Positions 29,197 through 37,137 of a DNA stretch of 45,558 bases are shown piece after piece. This DNA comes from JAKFYM01 sp964416595 (GTDB lineage Bacteria > Bdellovibrionota > UBA1018 > CAIPTA01), in NCBI GenBank assembly GCA_964416595.1, contig CAYQES010000024.1:1-45558 (forward strand). Direction: 5' to 3'. The translations under genes were made by a program, and so were the position numbers. Every line of letters begins with the position of its first letter. Position 1 is the first letter of the stretch. Below the pieces are notes generated by a model that was not told where the DNA came from, made no database searches, and saw only the letters and a program-made list of their open reading frames with translations.

Positions 29197-31298
29197 ACCG
29201 GCGAATTCTTCTAGTGTTGGGTTGCATTCTTATTGCAGGCACCTTTTTGCTCTTAGCAAAAAATATGAAACTGCAGGAGAAAGATCCTGACCGTTATTAC
29301 CATTTTGCCGTGAGCCGCCACATGCAGGAAATTGATGGCTGGTTTCCTAAAACTTTGCCTGCAGTGGTTGGTTTAAAATGGGATCGCTATTTTCCTGATA
29401 AAGAATTTCTTTTCCATCAGCTCACCGCTCTTGGCTATCGCTTGAATAATGATCAGGGTGTAATTTATGCTGCTTTGGCTTGCGCCATGCTTATTCCAAT
29501 TGTGATTTTTTTGTATGGCAGCACCCTGTTGCCAGCTTGGGTGGCGGCTTCTTGTTTATTCTTTTGTGTGTTTTCCCCCAATCTTTTTTTTCGTCTCAGC
29601 ATGGTGCGGCCCCATGTGTTGGCTATTTTGTCATTTCTTATTTTGCTCATGGGGATTTTGGAACGAAAAAGATGGTGGCTTTTTGCTGGCGCCCTCCTGT
29701 TTTCTTTGAGTTATCACGCTTTTTATGTGCCTTTACTTTGTTTGGCTATCGCCATGGGTTTAGGTGCTTTGCAAGGTGGAGAAGAACGTAAAAAAATTTG
29801 GCAATCGATGTTGTGGGGATTCTTTGGCTTAGTGGTTGGGCTTGTGGTGAACCCCTATTTCCCCAGCAATATTTTGGGAGCCATCGAGATTGCACGCATT
29901 CCATTTTTGATGGAAAAGGAGCTTAGCAATATTTCCTTTGGTGATGAGCTCTATCCATTACCAACTAATATTTTCCTGCGTTACATGGCGCTTCAGGGCT
30001 TAATGTTGGTTGTTGCTATATTTTTGTTGGGAAAAAAATCCTGGCGGAGCTCTGAAAATTTCTCACTCTATTTCTTAACTTGTAGTGGGCTCTTTACTTT
30101 GGGATTGGCGTTTCTTAGCCGCCGAGGCGGAGAATATTTTGTGCCCGTAAGCGGCCTTTTGCTCATTTACTTATTGCGGGAAGTTCCACTTTGGAACAAA
30201 AAAGCTTCGCTCCTATGGTTAGCCGTAGTGGCTGTGCCCGCAGGCTTTTTTATAAAAGAGTATCGCAATTATATTCGAGAAGAGAGCCCAGAACGGGTCC
30301 GACTTACCTTTGCGGCCGTGGAATCTTTTCCTAAGGGACCTGGGATTTTATTCAATTGCGATTGGGATCGAAGCCCGTATGTAATGTACGCTAGGCCGGA
30401 ATTCAAAGTTGTGGATGTATTGGATCCCAGTCTACTCTATTTTCGGAACCCTGAGGCATTTCGGGCCCGGGCCGAATTGCGCAGTGGCATGGTGGGAGAT
30501 GCCCATGGTCTCATTCGCAACGCTTTCCAAGCCGATTATGTGCTTTGCGCGGATCTCAATGTGGTAGAACAATTACGTGCAGATCCAGGTTTTCAACAAC
30601 TTTATCCTGTAGCCAATTTCCATTCTCAAGAAAATCTCGCTGGTCCATACGCTTTTTTGGTGAAAAAAGAACCAGCCACAGAATACGTGCAAAAGTTTTC
30701 TTTGCGTTGGCTGCCAGATCTCACCGTAGACCAATTCCGCAGCTTGCATCCTGGCTCGGCAGAGAGCGAATCTGTAACAAAAGAATTAAACGGTATGTCT
30801 TTTCTTTCGCTGCAAACTATATTTAAAGAAAAAATGCAGGCAAATAAAGATAAACAAAAGGATAAGATATTCTGTGCCTTAGTGCAGCCCTCCACAGAAG
30901 AATTACGGCGTTTACAGGGCGCGGAATTTTTAGCTTTAGGTGGTGGTCGCAATCTCAGGCTCTGGCGGAATGGAAAAATCTATTTCGAAAGTGTGCAAGG
31001 GTATTTAAAAGCTAGTAGCAGCAGGGTAGTGATACCGCTCCAAGAGCCTTTACAAGCCACCGATAAAATAGAGTTATTAGTTTGCTCTTCGGCGGCAGCG
31101 CCTTACTGGGGAGTGGCGATGTCTTTTTGGAAAAAGAACCAATTGGAAAAGCTTTGCCAATGGAAATCCCAGCATACAGGTTCAACGCTTGCGCAAGTGA
31201 ACGTGCCCTACTCTGGGGTGCGGGCGGAAACTTGCATTGGCGAAATAGCGGAAGCCTTGCCTCCGCCTACTTTACGCAATAGCCGCTTGGCTCCCTAA
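29193..31298 (+). CDS. Large polytopic membrane protein, GT-C glycosyltransferase-like
   Basis: 701 residues if translation begins at the TTG at 29193, overlapping the permease stop (TTGA) with GGGA upstream; an in-frame TTG at 29109 would add 28 residues but sits deep in the permease gene. The N-terminal ~370 residues carry about ten hydrophobic segments. Straight after the first comes DPDRYYHFAVSRHM (from Asp31), an acidic-plus-YYH motif like the first periplasmic loop of GT-C enzymes (STT3/PglL type), then WDRYFPDKEFLFHQ. The last ~320 residues are a soluble, presumably periplasmic domain with mixed strands and helices. Location next to pilins and PilGHI suggests glycosylation of pilin or of a surface glycan. 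Function is inferred from topology and motif only; an export-associated role is also possible. Confidence 0.65.
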   Translation: MNRRILLVLGCILIAGTFLLLAKNMKLQEKDPDRYYHFAVSRHMQEIDGWFPKTLPAVVGLKWDRYFPDKEFLFHQLTALGYRLNNDQGVIYAALACAMLIPIVIFLYGSTLLPAWVAASCLFFCVFSPNLFFRLSMVRPHVLAILSFLILLMGILERKRWWLFAGALLFSLSYHAFYVPLLCLAIAMGLGALQGGEERKKIWQSMLWGFFGLVVGLVVNPYFPSNILGAIEIARIPFLMEKELSNISFGDELYPLPTNIFLRYMALQGLMLVVAIFLLGKKSWRSSENFSLYFLTCSGLFTLGLAFLSRRGGEYFVPVSGLLLIYLLREVPLWNKKASLLWLAVVAVPAGFFIKEYRNYIREESPERVRLTFAAVESFPKGPGILFNCDWDRSPYVMYARPEFKVVDVLDPSLLYFRNPEAFRARAELRSGMVGDAHGLIRNAFQADYVLCADLNVVEQLRADPGFQQLYPVANFHSQENLAGPYAFLVKKEPATEYVQKFSLRWLPDLTVDQFRSLHPGSAESESVTKELNGMSFLSLQTIFKEKMQANKDKQKDKIFCALVQPSTEELRRLQGAEFLALGGGRNLRLWRNGKIYFESVQGYLKASSSRVVIPLQEPLQATDKIELLVCSSAAAPYWGVAMSFWKKNQLEKLCQWKSQHTGSTLAQVNVPYSGVRAETCIGEIAEALPPPTLRNSRLAP

Positions 31299-31691
31299 TT
31301 ATTTGTAGAGAGAATAGTGCGAGTAAACAGGTGCTGTGCCTTCCATAAAATTACGTGTGCGGGAATAGATCACGCGTAATTGGCCGGATTCTTTTTTCTG
31401 CAAAGATAGGATGAAGCGATAAAAGCCCACGTCTTTGGTGCCTACGTAAGCATTTTTTTCTGCTTGGTATTGCAAATGGTGCTGAAGGCCAGATCTACCG
31501 GTAACCACTGCTTCACAATTTGTGCTGGTTACAGAAAATGATTTCAAAGGAAAGTGCACATATTGCTCGCGTTCTTCAATATTGTCCGAATACTCGTCGC
31601 TCCCCTCTATTTTTTGGTATTGGCCAGAATAATCCGGGCAGGCGAGGGCGAGTGGGCTAAAGAGAAAAAGGGCAAGTAGGGCGAGTTTCAT
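31299..31691 (-). CDS. Small secreted protein of unknown function
   Basis: 130 residues from the ATG at 31691, which has AAGGAG upstream; an in-frame start 54 bases earlier lacks one. Signal peptide MKLALLALFLFSPLALA, cut before CPDYSG; the mature N-terminus is CPDYSGQYQK. The Cys immediately after the cleavage site resembles the exported protein opening seen in other small proteins here rather than a clear lipobox (LALAC), though a lipoprotein cannot be excluded. The rest is beta-rich with aromatic strands (QYVHFPLKSFSVTSTNCEAVVTG; GFYRFILSLQKKESGQLRVIYSR). It ends directly against the glycosyltransferase-like gene on the other strand. I recognise no family. Confidence 0.75.
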   Translation of the reverse strand: MKLALLALFLFSPLALACPDYSGQYQKIEGSDEYSDNIEEREQYVHFPLKSFSVTSTNCEAVVTGRSGLQHHLQYQAEKNAYVGTKDVGFYRFILSLQKKESGQLRVIYSRTRNFMEGTAPVYSHYSLYK

Positions 31692-31777
31692 AGGTACTCC
31701 TTGTAGCTTTTTTTTAGTGTAGGCCAAGCGGTGGAACAAGGCCAAAAAAACCGCAGCTCTTTTTATGCCGCGGGCCG

Positions 31778-32212
31778 TTATTCGCCCATGGCAAAGTTTA
31801 CGGTTTTCGTGAACGCCTTTTCTTGGCCCACAATTTTTGCGGAAACTTCATAGGTTCCTTCTATCGTATTATTCAACAGAACAGGGAATTTCATTGTTTG
31901 CTTCTTTTTTAGAAAACCAAAGGATTCTTTCGATTCATGCACTACAGTGGTTTTACCTTTTAGATTGTGCGTGATCCTAATTTCCACTTCTGTATTTTTA
32001 TCCCCCTTGGCTTCCACCACAAAAAGCGTGCGCTCGGCGGCCCCCTTGAGGCTCCCTTCCCCAATGGGTGCATTCCAGATGCTAAAACCAGGCTTAAAGA
32101 TATCTTCTGACCACTTGCCAGTGCCGTGATAAAAAAGTTGTCCTCTAATGGAAACAACTTCTCCAGCAAGGGCAGAGGAAGAAACGAAAAACAGAATAAG
32201 AAACAACTTCAT
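31778..32212 (-). CDS. Secreted protein of unknown function, cotranscribed with the deacetylase
   Basis: 144 residues from the ATG at 32212, with GGAGG five bases upstream inside the last codons of the deacetylase gene; the stop of that gene is only one base before the ATG. Signal peptide ends in SSALA, before GEVVSIRG. The mature ~125 residues are beta-rich and look like an immunoglobulin-like sandwich (TEVEIRITHNLKGKTTVVHES; FPVLLNNTIEGTYEVSAKIVGQEKAFTKTVNF). This resembles domains that bind sugars or other proteins outside the cytoplasm, but no family is recognised. Tight coupling to the polysaccharide deacetylase suggests a shared cell-wall role. That is inference. Confidence 0.78.
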   Translation of the reverse strand: MKLFLILFFVSSSALAGEVVSIRGQLFYHGTGKWSEDIFKPGFSIWNAPIGEGSLKGAAERTLFVVEAKGDKNTEVEIRITHNLKGKTTVVHESKESFGFLKKKQTMKFPVLLNNTIEGTYEVSAKIVGQEKAFTKTVNFAMGE

Positions 32213-32213
32213 A

Positions 32214-33116
32214 CTAGCCTCCAATACTAAGCACTTCTTTGGCCCATTTTTTCTCTAAATATTCTTCTCCACATGACTCATGCCACAATTGCTCCGTTTG
32301 TCCTTTGTCCCAAGCAATTTCCCCGATACGCCCCGGATTCCCATCGATATTCCTTTTAGTGGAATAGATAGCAATGGGATCTTTGTATGCCTCTTTAACT
32401 GGGATGATTTTCCATCCACGCTTTTTTAATTCGGTTACTAAATCACCAACATAAAGAGCCGCTGTATCCGTTTCGTGAAGGAGGATTATATGTTTAGGAG
32501 AGCGGCGTAAATGCTTGAGGGCCATCTGATCGTAATATTCGGCAGATTCAGCGATCACATTCACATAAAATCTTTTAAATCTTTCAAGATCGATTTTTCC
32601 CTTTTTAGCTTCCCGCTGGAACATTTCTTCCAGATACCAGTCGTAGGTGTTTACAGTAATATAGGCATTGAAGTAGCCATATTTTTTTAAGGTTTGGCGC
32701 ATTTTGTCTCGCCTGTTTTTTTCTTTCCCTTCTTTTAAGAAGGGAAAGCGGAACCAGGGAGTAAAATTTTTAAAATGCAAAAGAGCTTTATGAGCTGTGA
32801 GGAAATCTTTTTGGAAGGCTTGAGGAGAGAGCTCATCGATGCTGGGGTGGGTGTGAGTATGGTTGGCAATCAGGTGGCCGGCATTGGCGTAGGCTTCAAG
32901 GCGGGCGCGACCTTCTTCATCCAGATAACCAGACACAGAAAAAAATGCGGCCTCCTTTACACCCTGTTTTTTTAGGGCAGCGATCAGTTTTTGGGCGCGT
33001 ACAGGCCCACTGAAATATCCGTTAGCCATACGGGGAGAATCATCGAAAGTGAGGGCAATTTCTTTGGCTTCTAGAAATAGGGGCAAGAAAAGAGCAAAAA
33101 GTAGGAGCATGGTCAT
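32214..33116 (-). CDS. Secreted polysaccharide (peptidoglycan-type) deacetylase
   Basis: 300 residues with a short signal peptide (hydrophobic stretch to FLEAKE). NodB-homology carbohydrate esterase 4 domain: motif 1 ALTFDDSP (catalytic Asp and metal Asp), motif 2 HTHTHPSID (metal His pair), motif 3 region FRFPFLKEGKEK, a Trp in the substrate groove, and motif 5 LLHETD with the late His. It would remove acetyl groups from GlcNAc or MurNAc in peptidoglycan or a similar glycan in the periplasm or outside. Bdellovibrio uses deacetylases of this class on prey cell wall; whether this one acts on prey or on self cannot be read from sequence. An ATG six bases downstream is an alternative start. A one-base gap links it to the secreted protein gene downstream. 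Confidence 0.9.
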   Translation of the reverse strand: MTMLLLFALFLPLFLEAKEIALTFDDSPRMANGYFSGPVRAQKLIAALKKQGVKEAAFFSVSGYLDEEGRARLEAYANAGHLIANHTHTHPSIDELSPQAFQKDFLTAHKALLHFKNFTPWFRFPFLKEGKEKNRRDKMRQTLKKYGYFNAYITVNTYDWYLEEMFQREAKKGKIDLERFKRFYVNVIAESAEYYDQMALKHLRRSPKHIILLHETDTAALYVGDLVTELKKRGWKIIPVKEAYKDPIAIYSTKRNIDGNPGRIGEIAWDKGQTEQLWHESCGEEYLEKKWAKEVLSIGG

Positions 33117-33314
33117 AGAGTATCAATCTTTAGTCTTGTGCTCAATCATTCTATAAATGAATAATAATCTGTTAATTATGCATTTTACAAATCATTAGCC
33201 CGGGCGTAGTTTCCACTTCGTTGACGAAACGAAACAGAATTGAAAGTCGCCTCGCCAGCCACGGAGTTTAAGAAAAGGATTTTGCAACCAACAAGAATTC
33301 TAAGGAGACTTTTT

Positions 33315-33797
33315 ATGAAATTTTTAACAGTAGCCCTCATGACCGTAGTTCTTTCTTCCGCTTTTGCTGCTAACGCCAAAGCTGATGGTTTCCTCTGTGA
33401 AACCACGAGCCAAGATTTGCTCGTGAAAATCTTCAACCACACCAACCCTGAAGTTGGCACTCGCGTAGGTGCTGTGATGGTTCTTTCGGATCCTGCTGTG
33501 CAAGCTGGCCGTAAAACGATCGCCCGCTTCCAAGAAGTAAATGGCGTGCTCACGAACCGCGCTTCTAAATACGAAGCTAACGTAGACTTACGTTTCAACG
33601 ACAGCAGCCGTAAAGGTGAGTTGATCTTGGGCACCAAATTGGGTGAATTGGACAGCGTAATCGCTGACATCGACTTCACATACGCCGCTCCTGTGGCTGC
33701 CGATGAAGATCTGCCTGGCACCTTGACCTTGATCAAGCGCAATGGCGAAGCCATCCAAGCTGATTTGATCTGCGCCCGCTACCTCAAAGGCGAGTAA
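33315..33797 (+). CDS. Secreted protein of unknown function, well expressed
   Basis: 160 residues from the ATG at 33315, which has AAGGAG at 33302-33307; upstream in-frame codons add an improbable 25-residue tail. The signal peptide is MKFLTVALMTVVLSSAFAANAKA, cut before DGFLCE. The mature part is ~137 residues and beta-rich, with two Cys (FLCETTS near the start, LICARYLK near the end) likely forming a disulfide. Other features are GTRVGAVMVLSDPAVQAGRKTIARF and ADIDFTYAAPVAADEDLPGTLTLIKRNGE. Codon choice (many CGT, GAA, AAC and GCT) and a strong terminator suggest high expression. No family recognised. Its look (a short disulfide-closed beta domain) resembles several other small exported proteins in this window. 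Confidence 0.85.
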   Translation: MKFLTVALMTVVLSSAFAANAKADGFLCETTSQDLLVKIFNHTNPEVGTRVGAVMVLSDPAVQAGRKTIARFQEVNGVLTNRASKYEANVDLRFNDSSRKGELILGTKLGELDSVIADIDFTYAAPVAADEDLPGTLTLIKRNGEAIQADLICARYLKGE

Positions 33798-33820
33798 GGT
33801 TTAAGATTCTAAGAAAAACT

Positions 33821-33853
33821 AAAGGGACTACCGGAAACGGTGGTCCCTTTTTT
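33821..33853 (+). terminator. Strong intrinsic terminator after the secreted protein gene
   Basis: GGGACTACCG and CGGTGGTCCC pair with one G-U wobble around a GAAA tetraloop. The stem extends by A-T pairs and is followed by a run of T. It lies 23 bp after the stop codon at 33797. Confidence 0.9.
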
Positions 33854-33882
33854 TGATTAGGGTTTCCGATCCGTTGCAATGT

Positions 33883-33913
33883 AACACGCGACTTCGCAGC
33901 GAAGTCGCGTGTT
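33883..33913. repeat. Perfect 14-bp inverted repeat with 3-base loop
   Basis: AACACGCGACTTCG (33883-33896), loop CAG, and its exact complement (33900-33913). It lies 18 bp beyond the stop of the minus-strand gene at 33932, in a convergent gap, and has no U-tract. See also 6161-6193 and 39467-39498. Confidence 0.85.
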
Positions 33914-33931
33914 CGCCATTTGAATCATCTC

Positions 33932-34378
33932 CTAGATCCCCTTACGGAACTGGCAGTGGAGCATGGCGGAGTATTTGTAGCCATCATCATCCGTGCGGTT
34001 TAGGACTAAGGATCGCGAATAGCTTTCCCAGGTGCGATCGCTGCTGTAATTTACTTCGTGATTGCCGCTAGAAATTTTAGTCTTACCCAAAATCACAAAC
34101 GAGCTTGAGTACACATCCCGGCCTTCCAGGGCAATTTTGAAAGTAAAATCTCCTATCGCTGATTGAAAATTGAGCACTTCTTCTTCGCCCACTTTTAAAT
34201 TTGGCACGCGCGTGATTTCTTTTTTGGTGTGCAGGGGTTGTTCCCTGGGTTCCCGCTCATTGGTGCGCTCTACTGTCATGATGCAGTTTACGGCTTTGTA
34301 TTCTTTGGCGGTAGCTTCGGAAATAGGCAGAAAAAGGGTGGCGGTGAATGCAGTGCAAAGGATGCTTAGTTTTTTCAT
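33932..34378 (-). CDS. Small secreted protein of unknown function
   Basis: 148 residues. The start has GGAGGG upstream. Signal peptide MKKLSILCTAFTATLFLPISEATA, cut before KEYKAVNC. The mature part has two Cys (AVNCIMTV near the start and MLHCQFRKG at the end), a pairing that recurs in other small exported proteins of this window. The middle is beta-rich (NFQSAIGDFTFKIALEGRDVYSSSFVILGKTKI). It has its own promoter-like element about 20 bases upstream (TATAAA with the partial GC-rich element at 34396-34410). No family recognised. It resembles a secreted beta-sandwich domain. Confidence 0.78.
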   Translation of the reverse strand: MKKLSILCTAFTATLFLPISEATAKEYKAVNCIMTVERTNEREPREQPLHTKKEITRVPNLKVGEEEVLNFQSAIGDFTFKIALEGRDVYSSSFVILGKTKISSGNHEVNYSSDRTWESYSRSLVLNRTDDDGYKYSAMLHCQFRKGI

Positions 34379-34395
34379 AAATCCCTCCGTGGATA

Positions 34396-34410
34396 TTTAT
34401 ATTGTGAGGC
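34396..34410 (-). promoter_or_regulatory. Partial match to the shared -10-proximal element, before a secreted protein gene
   Basis: Read on the minus strand: GCCTCACAATATAAA. It shares G-C-x-T-C-x-C-A-A-TATAA with the four stronger matches at 38659, 39937, 42683 and 45436, and lies just upstream of a signal-peptide gene. Weak. Confidence 0.3.
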
Positions 34411-34504
34411 TGGAAGGGCTGCTTGGGAAGAGCTTTGGGGTGGGCTTACTTAGGATCGTGTAATGAAATTTACTCTGTTAGAGGATTTGGGGCTCTCCGG
34501 GCGT

Positions 34505-34530
34505 TACCCACCACGAACCGTGATGAACCA
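34505..34530 (-). repeat. Imperfect hairpin just downstream of tRNA-Pro(GGG)
   Basis: On the minus strand, CATCACG and CGTGGTG pair (one G-U) around a GTT loop, with outer GTT/AAC pairing. It starts about 10 bases after the tRNA CCA end and may help end or process the tRNA transcript. No U-tract follows. Confidence 0.4.
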
Positions 34531-34538
34531 TATTTAAT

Positions 34539-34616
34539 TGGTCGGGGCGGCGGGATTTGAACCCACGACCCCTTGCACCCCATGCAAGTGCGCTAGCCAG
34601 GCTGCGCCACGCCCCG
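34539..34616 (-). tRNA. tRNA-Pro (anticodon GGG)
   Basis: Read on the minus strand, the 78-base gene folds as a cloverleaf. Acceptor CGGGGCG pairs with CGCCCCG, followed by discriminator A and an encoded CCA (34539-34541). The anticodon stem is CTTGC/GCAAG with loop ATGGGGT, so the anticodon is GGG (reads CCC/CCU, proline). The T-arm GTGGGTTCAAATCCCGC is standard. It has its own promoter at 34629-34657. Confidence 0.95.
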
Positions 34617-34628
34617 AACCTAGGCAGG

Positions 34629-34657
34629 AAACTAGTCGTTTCGGGCAAATTGGTCAA
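34629..34657 (-). promoter_or_regulatory. Sigma-70 promoter of tRNA-Pro(GGG)
   Basis: Read on the minus strand: TTGACC (34657-34652), 17-bp spacer, TAGTTT (34634-34629). Transcription would start about 6 bases before the tRNA 5' end at 34616. Confidence 0.65.
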
Positions 34658-34733
34658 GAAAGCTTTGGTGGGGCTTGGAGTAAAATCCCTGTTTTCCCCG
34701 CGACCACACAAGCATTGCGCCGCATCAATCGAG

Positions 34734-35492
34734 CTATTGTTGGGACATTTTTTGGAGCTCATCATAGCCGGGCAACGACGATAAATCCGGTACCACTACG
34801 ATTGCTACCCGGCGATTCGCGGCTCGGCCCTCTACAGAATCATTGGATTTTACCGGCGATGTATCGGAATAGCTCGCAGCACTCACTCGCTCCTTAGGCA
34901 TGCCGTTATCGATCATAGTTTTCACCACGCTCAAAGCCCGGGCCGAAGCTAACTCCCAGTTGGAGGGGAAGGTGGCCGTATTGATCGGGTTGGTATCCGT
35001 ATGGCCTTCGATTTGGTAACGCTTATCGGGGATCGCGGCGAGCTGAGCGGTTACATCTTTCAAGGCTTGCAAACCCTCTTTGGAAAGGCGTGCGGAACCG
35101 GCTGGGAAGAGCACATCGGAGCCTAAGCTCACCACCATTTTACCATCGATGATATTTACAGTGAGCGTTCCCGCATCTGTAAGTTTTTTAAAGCGGCGGC
35201 TAAGATCAGAGAACTCTTGAAGGCGTTTGCGTTGTTCCGCTTGCCGGGCCTTCATTTCGTTCATGGCTTTTTTCATTTCTTCTAAGGAGGCTTGCAATTG
35301 GCCACGATCCTTGGTGGTGGAAAGTAATTTTTCTTCTAGGGATTGGATAGTTTTTTGGTTTTCTTGGTTGGCGCTTTTTTCCATGGTGAGTTGGTTTTCC
35401 AAATCGCCCACCATTGCTTTGTGTTTGCTGCTAGAAACACAGCCTGAAGTAAGGGTTGCGGCACAAACTGCAAGGGCCAAATATTTTTTCAT
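34734..35492 (-). CDS. OmpA-family peptidoglycan-binding lipoprotein
   Basis: 252 residues from the ATG at 35492, which has GGGAGG four to five bases upstream. The signal peptide ends in the lipobox LTSGC, so it is a lipoprotein. After it, residues ~30-110 form a long coiled coil (KAMVGDLENQLTMEKSANQENQKTIQSLEE...). Residues ~130-235 are the OmpA/MotB C-terminal domain: SDVLFPAGSARLSKEG, IEGHTDTNPINTATFPSNWELASARAL, and the arginine of GRAANRRVAIVVVP. The fold binds the diaminopimelate of peptidoglycan. It would tether the outer membrane to the wall, with a spacer coiled coil. It has its own promoter (35519-35547) and appears monocistronic. No flagellar or Tol gene lies near. Confidence 0.92.
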   Translation of the reverse strand: MKKYLALAVCAATLTSGCVSSSKHKAMVGDLENQLTMEKSANQENQKTIQSLEEKLLSTTKDRGQLQASLEEMKKAMNEMKARQAEQRKRLQEFSDLSRRFKKLTDAGTLTVNIIDGKMVVSLGSDVLFPAGSARLSKEGLQALKDVTAQLAAIPDKRYQIEGHTDTNPINTATFPSNWELASARALSVVKTMIDNGMPKERVSAASYSDTSPVKSNDSVEGRAANRRVAIVVVPDLSSLPGYDELQKMSQQ

Positions 35493-35518
35493 AAAACCTC
35501 CCATGATGAATTGCCCTT

Positions 35519-35547
35519 AGTCTAGGGAACATGTGGAGAGAGGTCAA
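35519..35547 (-). promoter_or_regulatory. Sigma-70 promoter of the OmpA-type lipoprotein gene
   Basis: Read on the minus strand: TTGACC (35547-35542), 17-bp spacer, TAGACT (35524-35519). The leader before the ATG at 35492 is short (about 20 bases) and contains the ribosome site. Confidence 0.65.
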
Positions 35548-35587
35548 TCCCGCGGTGAATCAATAAAAGCAGGTAAGGCGCACAAAT

Positions 35588-37126
35588 TTAAAAAATATCG
35601 TCGAGCCAAACCTGCCATTGGCTATCAAGATAGAATTGCGATTGTAAAAATTCTTGGCGTCGGGCTGTGTATTCTTTTTTTTCCACGGGCAGCCAGAGAG
35701 AGATGGCCTTGGGCACAAAACCTAAAATATGGCTGTTGGGATCTACTCCATAGGCAGAGCCGTAAGCATAAGATAGTACTGCGCGATTTAAAGCATCCTG
35801 GGTTTTTGCTGAGAAAAAAACCAAGTCCTCGGCAGCGGCACTTAAGCTTCCAGTTTTTTCCCGTTCTTGGCGCAACAATACATCTAAGTATCCCAGAAAT
35901 ACCCCAAGATCCTGAGCACCACCCTCAAAGGTGGGTACTTTTTGCAGCACGAATTTTATATCCATGGCCCGCAAGGGATCTTCGGCTAAATAATTTTTTA
36001 AAGCCAAGGAGAGCCCTCTTAGGGCGGGCACTAGAAGATTTTTCGCTTCGCTGCTGGATAAGGCGCTACTGGTAACAAAGGCCTGGGCTTCTTTTCCCGC
36101 CCGGCTTTGGGAGCCGCGTTGCGCGTCTAAACTCTGGTACATGAGCTCCGGTATCATTTTGGCTAAAAGATAGGGCTCGTCTTTTGTGTCCACGGAATTT
36201 TTCTTTTCTTTGCGTTGCCCGTTAAAGCTGCCGCGATTTAATTCATACAATAGGCGGCGGTAGGGTAGGCCCAGGAAACTTTGCACCTGAGTAGATCCAA
36301 CCACAAAGCGAGTTTGATTTGAAAGCTCATAAGCCACCTCTAGCATTTGCATGAGGCAGGAATCGGAGGCGTACACATCCACTGGCTTGCCAATTTCTTG
36401 GGTAAAGGAATCTAGAGCGTTGCGTAGGGCAGGTATATCTAGCCAAGTGCCGGAACTTTTACGAAAGGCAATGCCACCGAAGGATTTATCTTTTTTTGTG
36501 GATGGAAAATTCGTGGGTAAATCTTTTTTTTCTAAATAACGGCTTTCGGCGGGATTTTCCACTGGATAGGCTTTCCAGCCTTGGCCATGCCCCCACACGA
36601 TCACCATATAGTTTTTTGCAGGATAATTGCGAGCTCCCCAGTTGAGGAAGTTTTCTAAGCGTTTTTGTTCGCTCTCATTTTTTTCGTTTAAGCGGGCCGC
36701 AATGGGGGAGCGCACGTTGTTTAGAGAGCCATTGGAAAAATCTTCTGGCCCTTTTTTCTCGTAAGATACGGGCCCGGAAAAAATATGTAAGCGCCGTAGA
36801 TCATCGGAAGCTGGGCCATCTATTTGCACTAGGAGATCGGTTTTTAAGGTGGAGCCAGCACTATCGGAACTTTTAAAGGCGGCTTCCATTTCGTAAATAT
36901 CAAGTAAGGCGTAAGGGAAAAGATCATTATCCGCGGCCATATACACAAGGATTGTCCAATCCTTTTCGCATTGCGTGCGCTTGAGCCGCTCTTGAAATGC
37001 CTCGTATTCTTCCTGGAAATCGTAGTGATACTCTTCTTGTTTCCATTGCTTGCGGCAAGAAACAAGTTCGCTTCCAACCGCAGTGCTGGAAGCGAAGAAT
37101 AGGGTAAGTAAAACGAGGCGTAACAA
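35588..37126 (-). CDS. Clostripain-like (C11) secreted cysteine peptidase
   Basis: 512 residues with a signal peptide (MLRLVLLTLFFASSTAVG, cut before SELV). It follows the clostripain/C11 pattern: WTILVYMAADNDLFPYALLDIYEM near residue 60, catalytic His in VWGHGQGWK, GTWLDIPALRNAL, and catalytic Cys in DVYASDSCLMQMLEVAYEL, followed by GSTQVQSFLGLPYRRLL. Known members cut after Arg/Lys or are gingipain/clostripain relatives active outside the cell. The C-terminal ~150 residues may regulate activity; no separate domain is recognised. It starts 11 bp after the stop of the transglutaminase-elicitor-like gene, so the two are probably one operon and may act on the same outside target. Confidence 0.9.
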   Translation of the reverse strand: MLRLVLLTLFFASSTAVGSELVSCRKQWKQEEYHYDFQEEYEAFQERLKRTQCEKDWTILVYMAADNDLFPYALLDIYEMEAAFKSSDSAGSTLKTDLLVQIDGPASDDLRRLHIFSGPVSYEKKGPEDFSNGSLNNVRSPIAARLNEKNESEQKRLENFLNWGARNYPAKNYMVIVWGHGQGWKAYPVENPAESRYLEKKDLPTNFPSTKKDKSFGGIAFRKSSGTWLDIPALRNALDSFTQEIGKPVDVYASDSCLMQMLEVAYELSNQTRFVVGSTQVQSFLGLPYRRLLYELNRGSFNGQRKEKKNSVDTKDEPYLLAKMIPELMYQSLDAQRGSQSRAGKEAQAFVTSSALSSSEAKNLLVPALRGLSLALKNYLAEDPLRAMDIKFVLQKVPTFEGGAQDLGVFLGYLDVLLRQEREKTGSLSAAAEDLVFFSAKTQDALNRAVLSYAYGSAYGVDPNSHILGFVPKAISLWLPVEKKEYTARRQEFLQSQFYLDSQWQVWLDDIF

Positions 37127-37137
37127 GGCAGGGCTCC

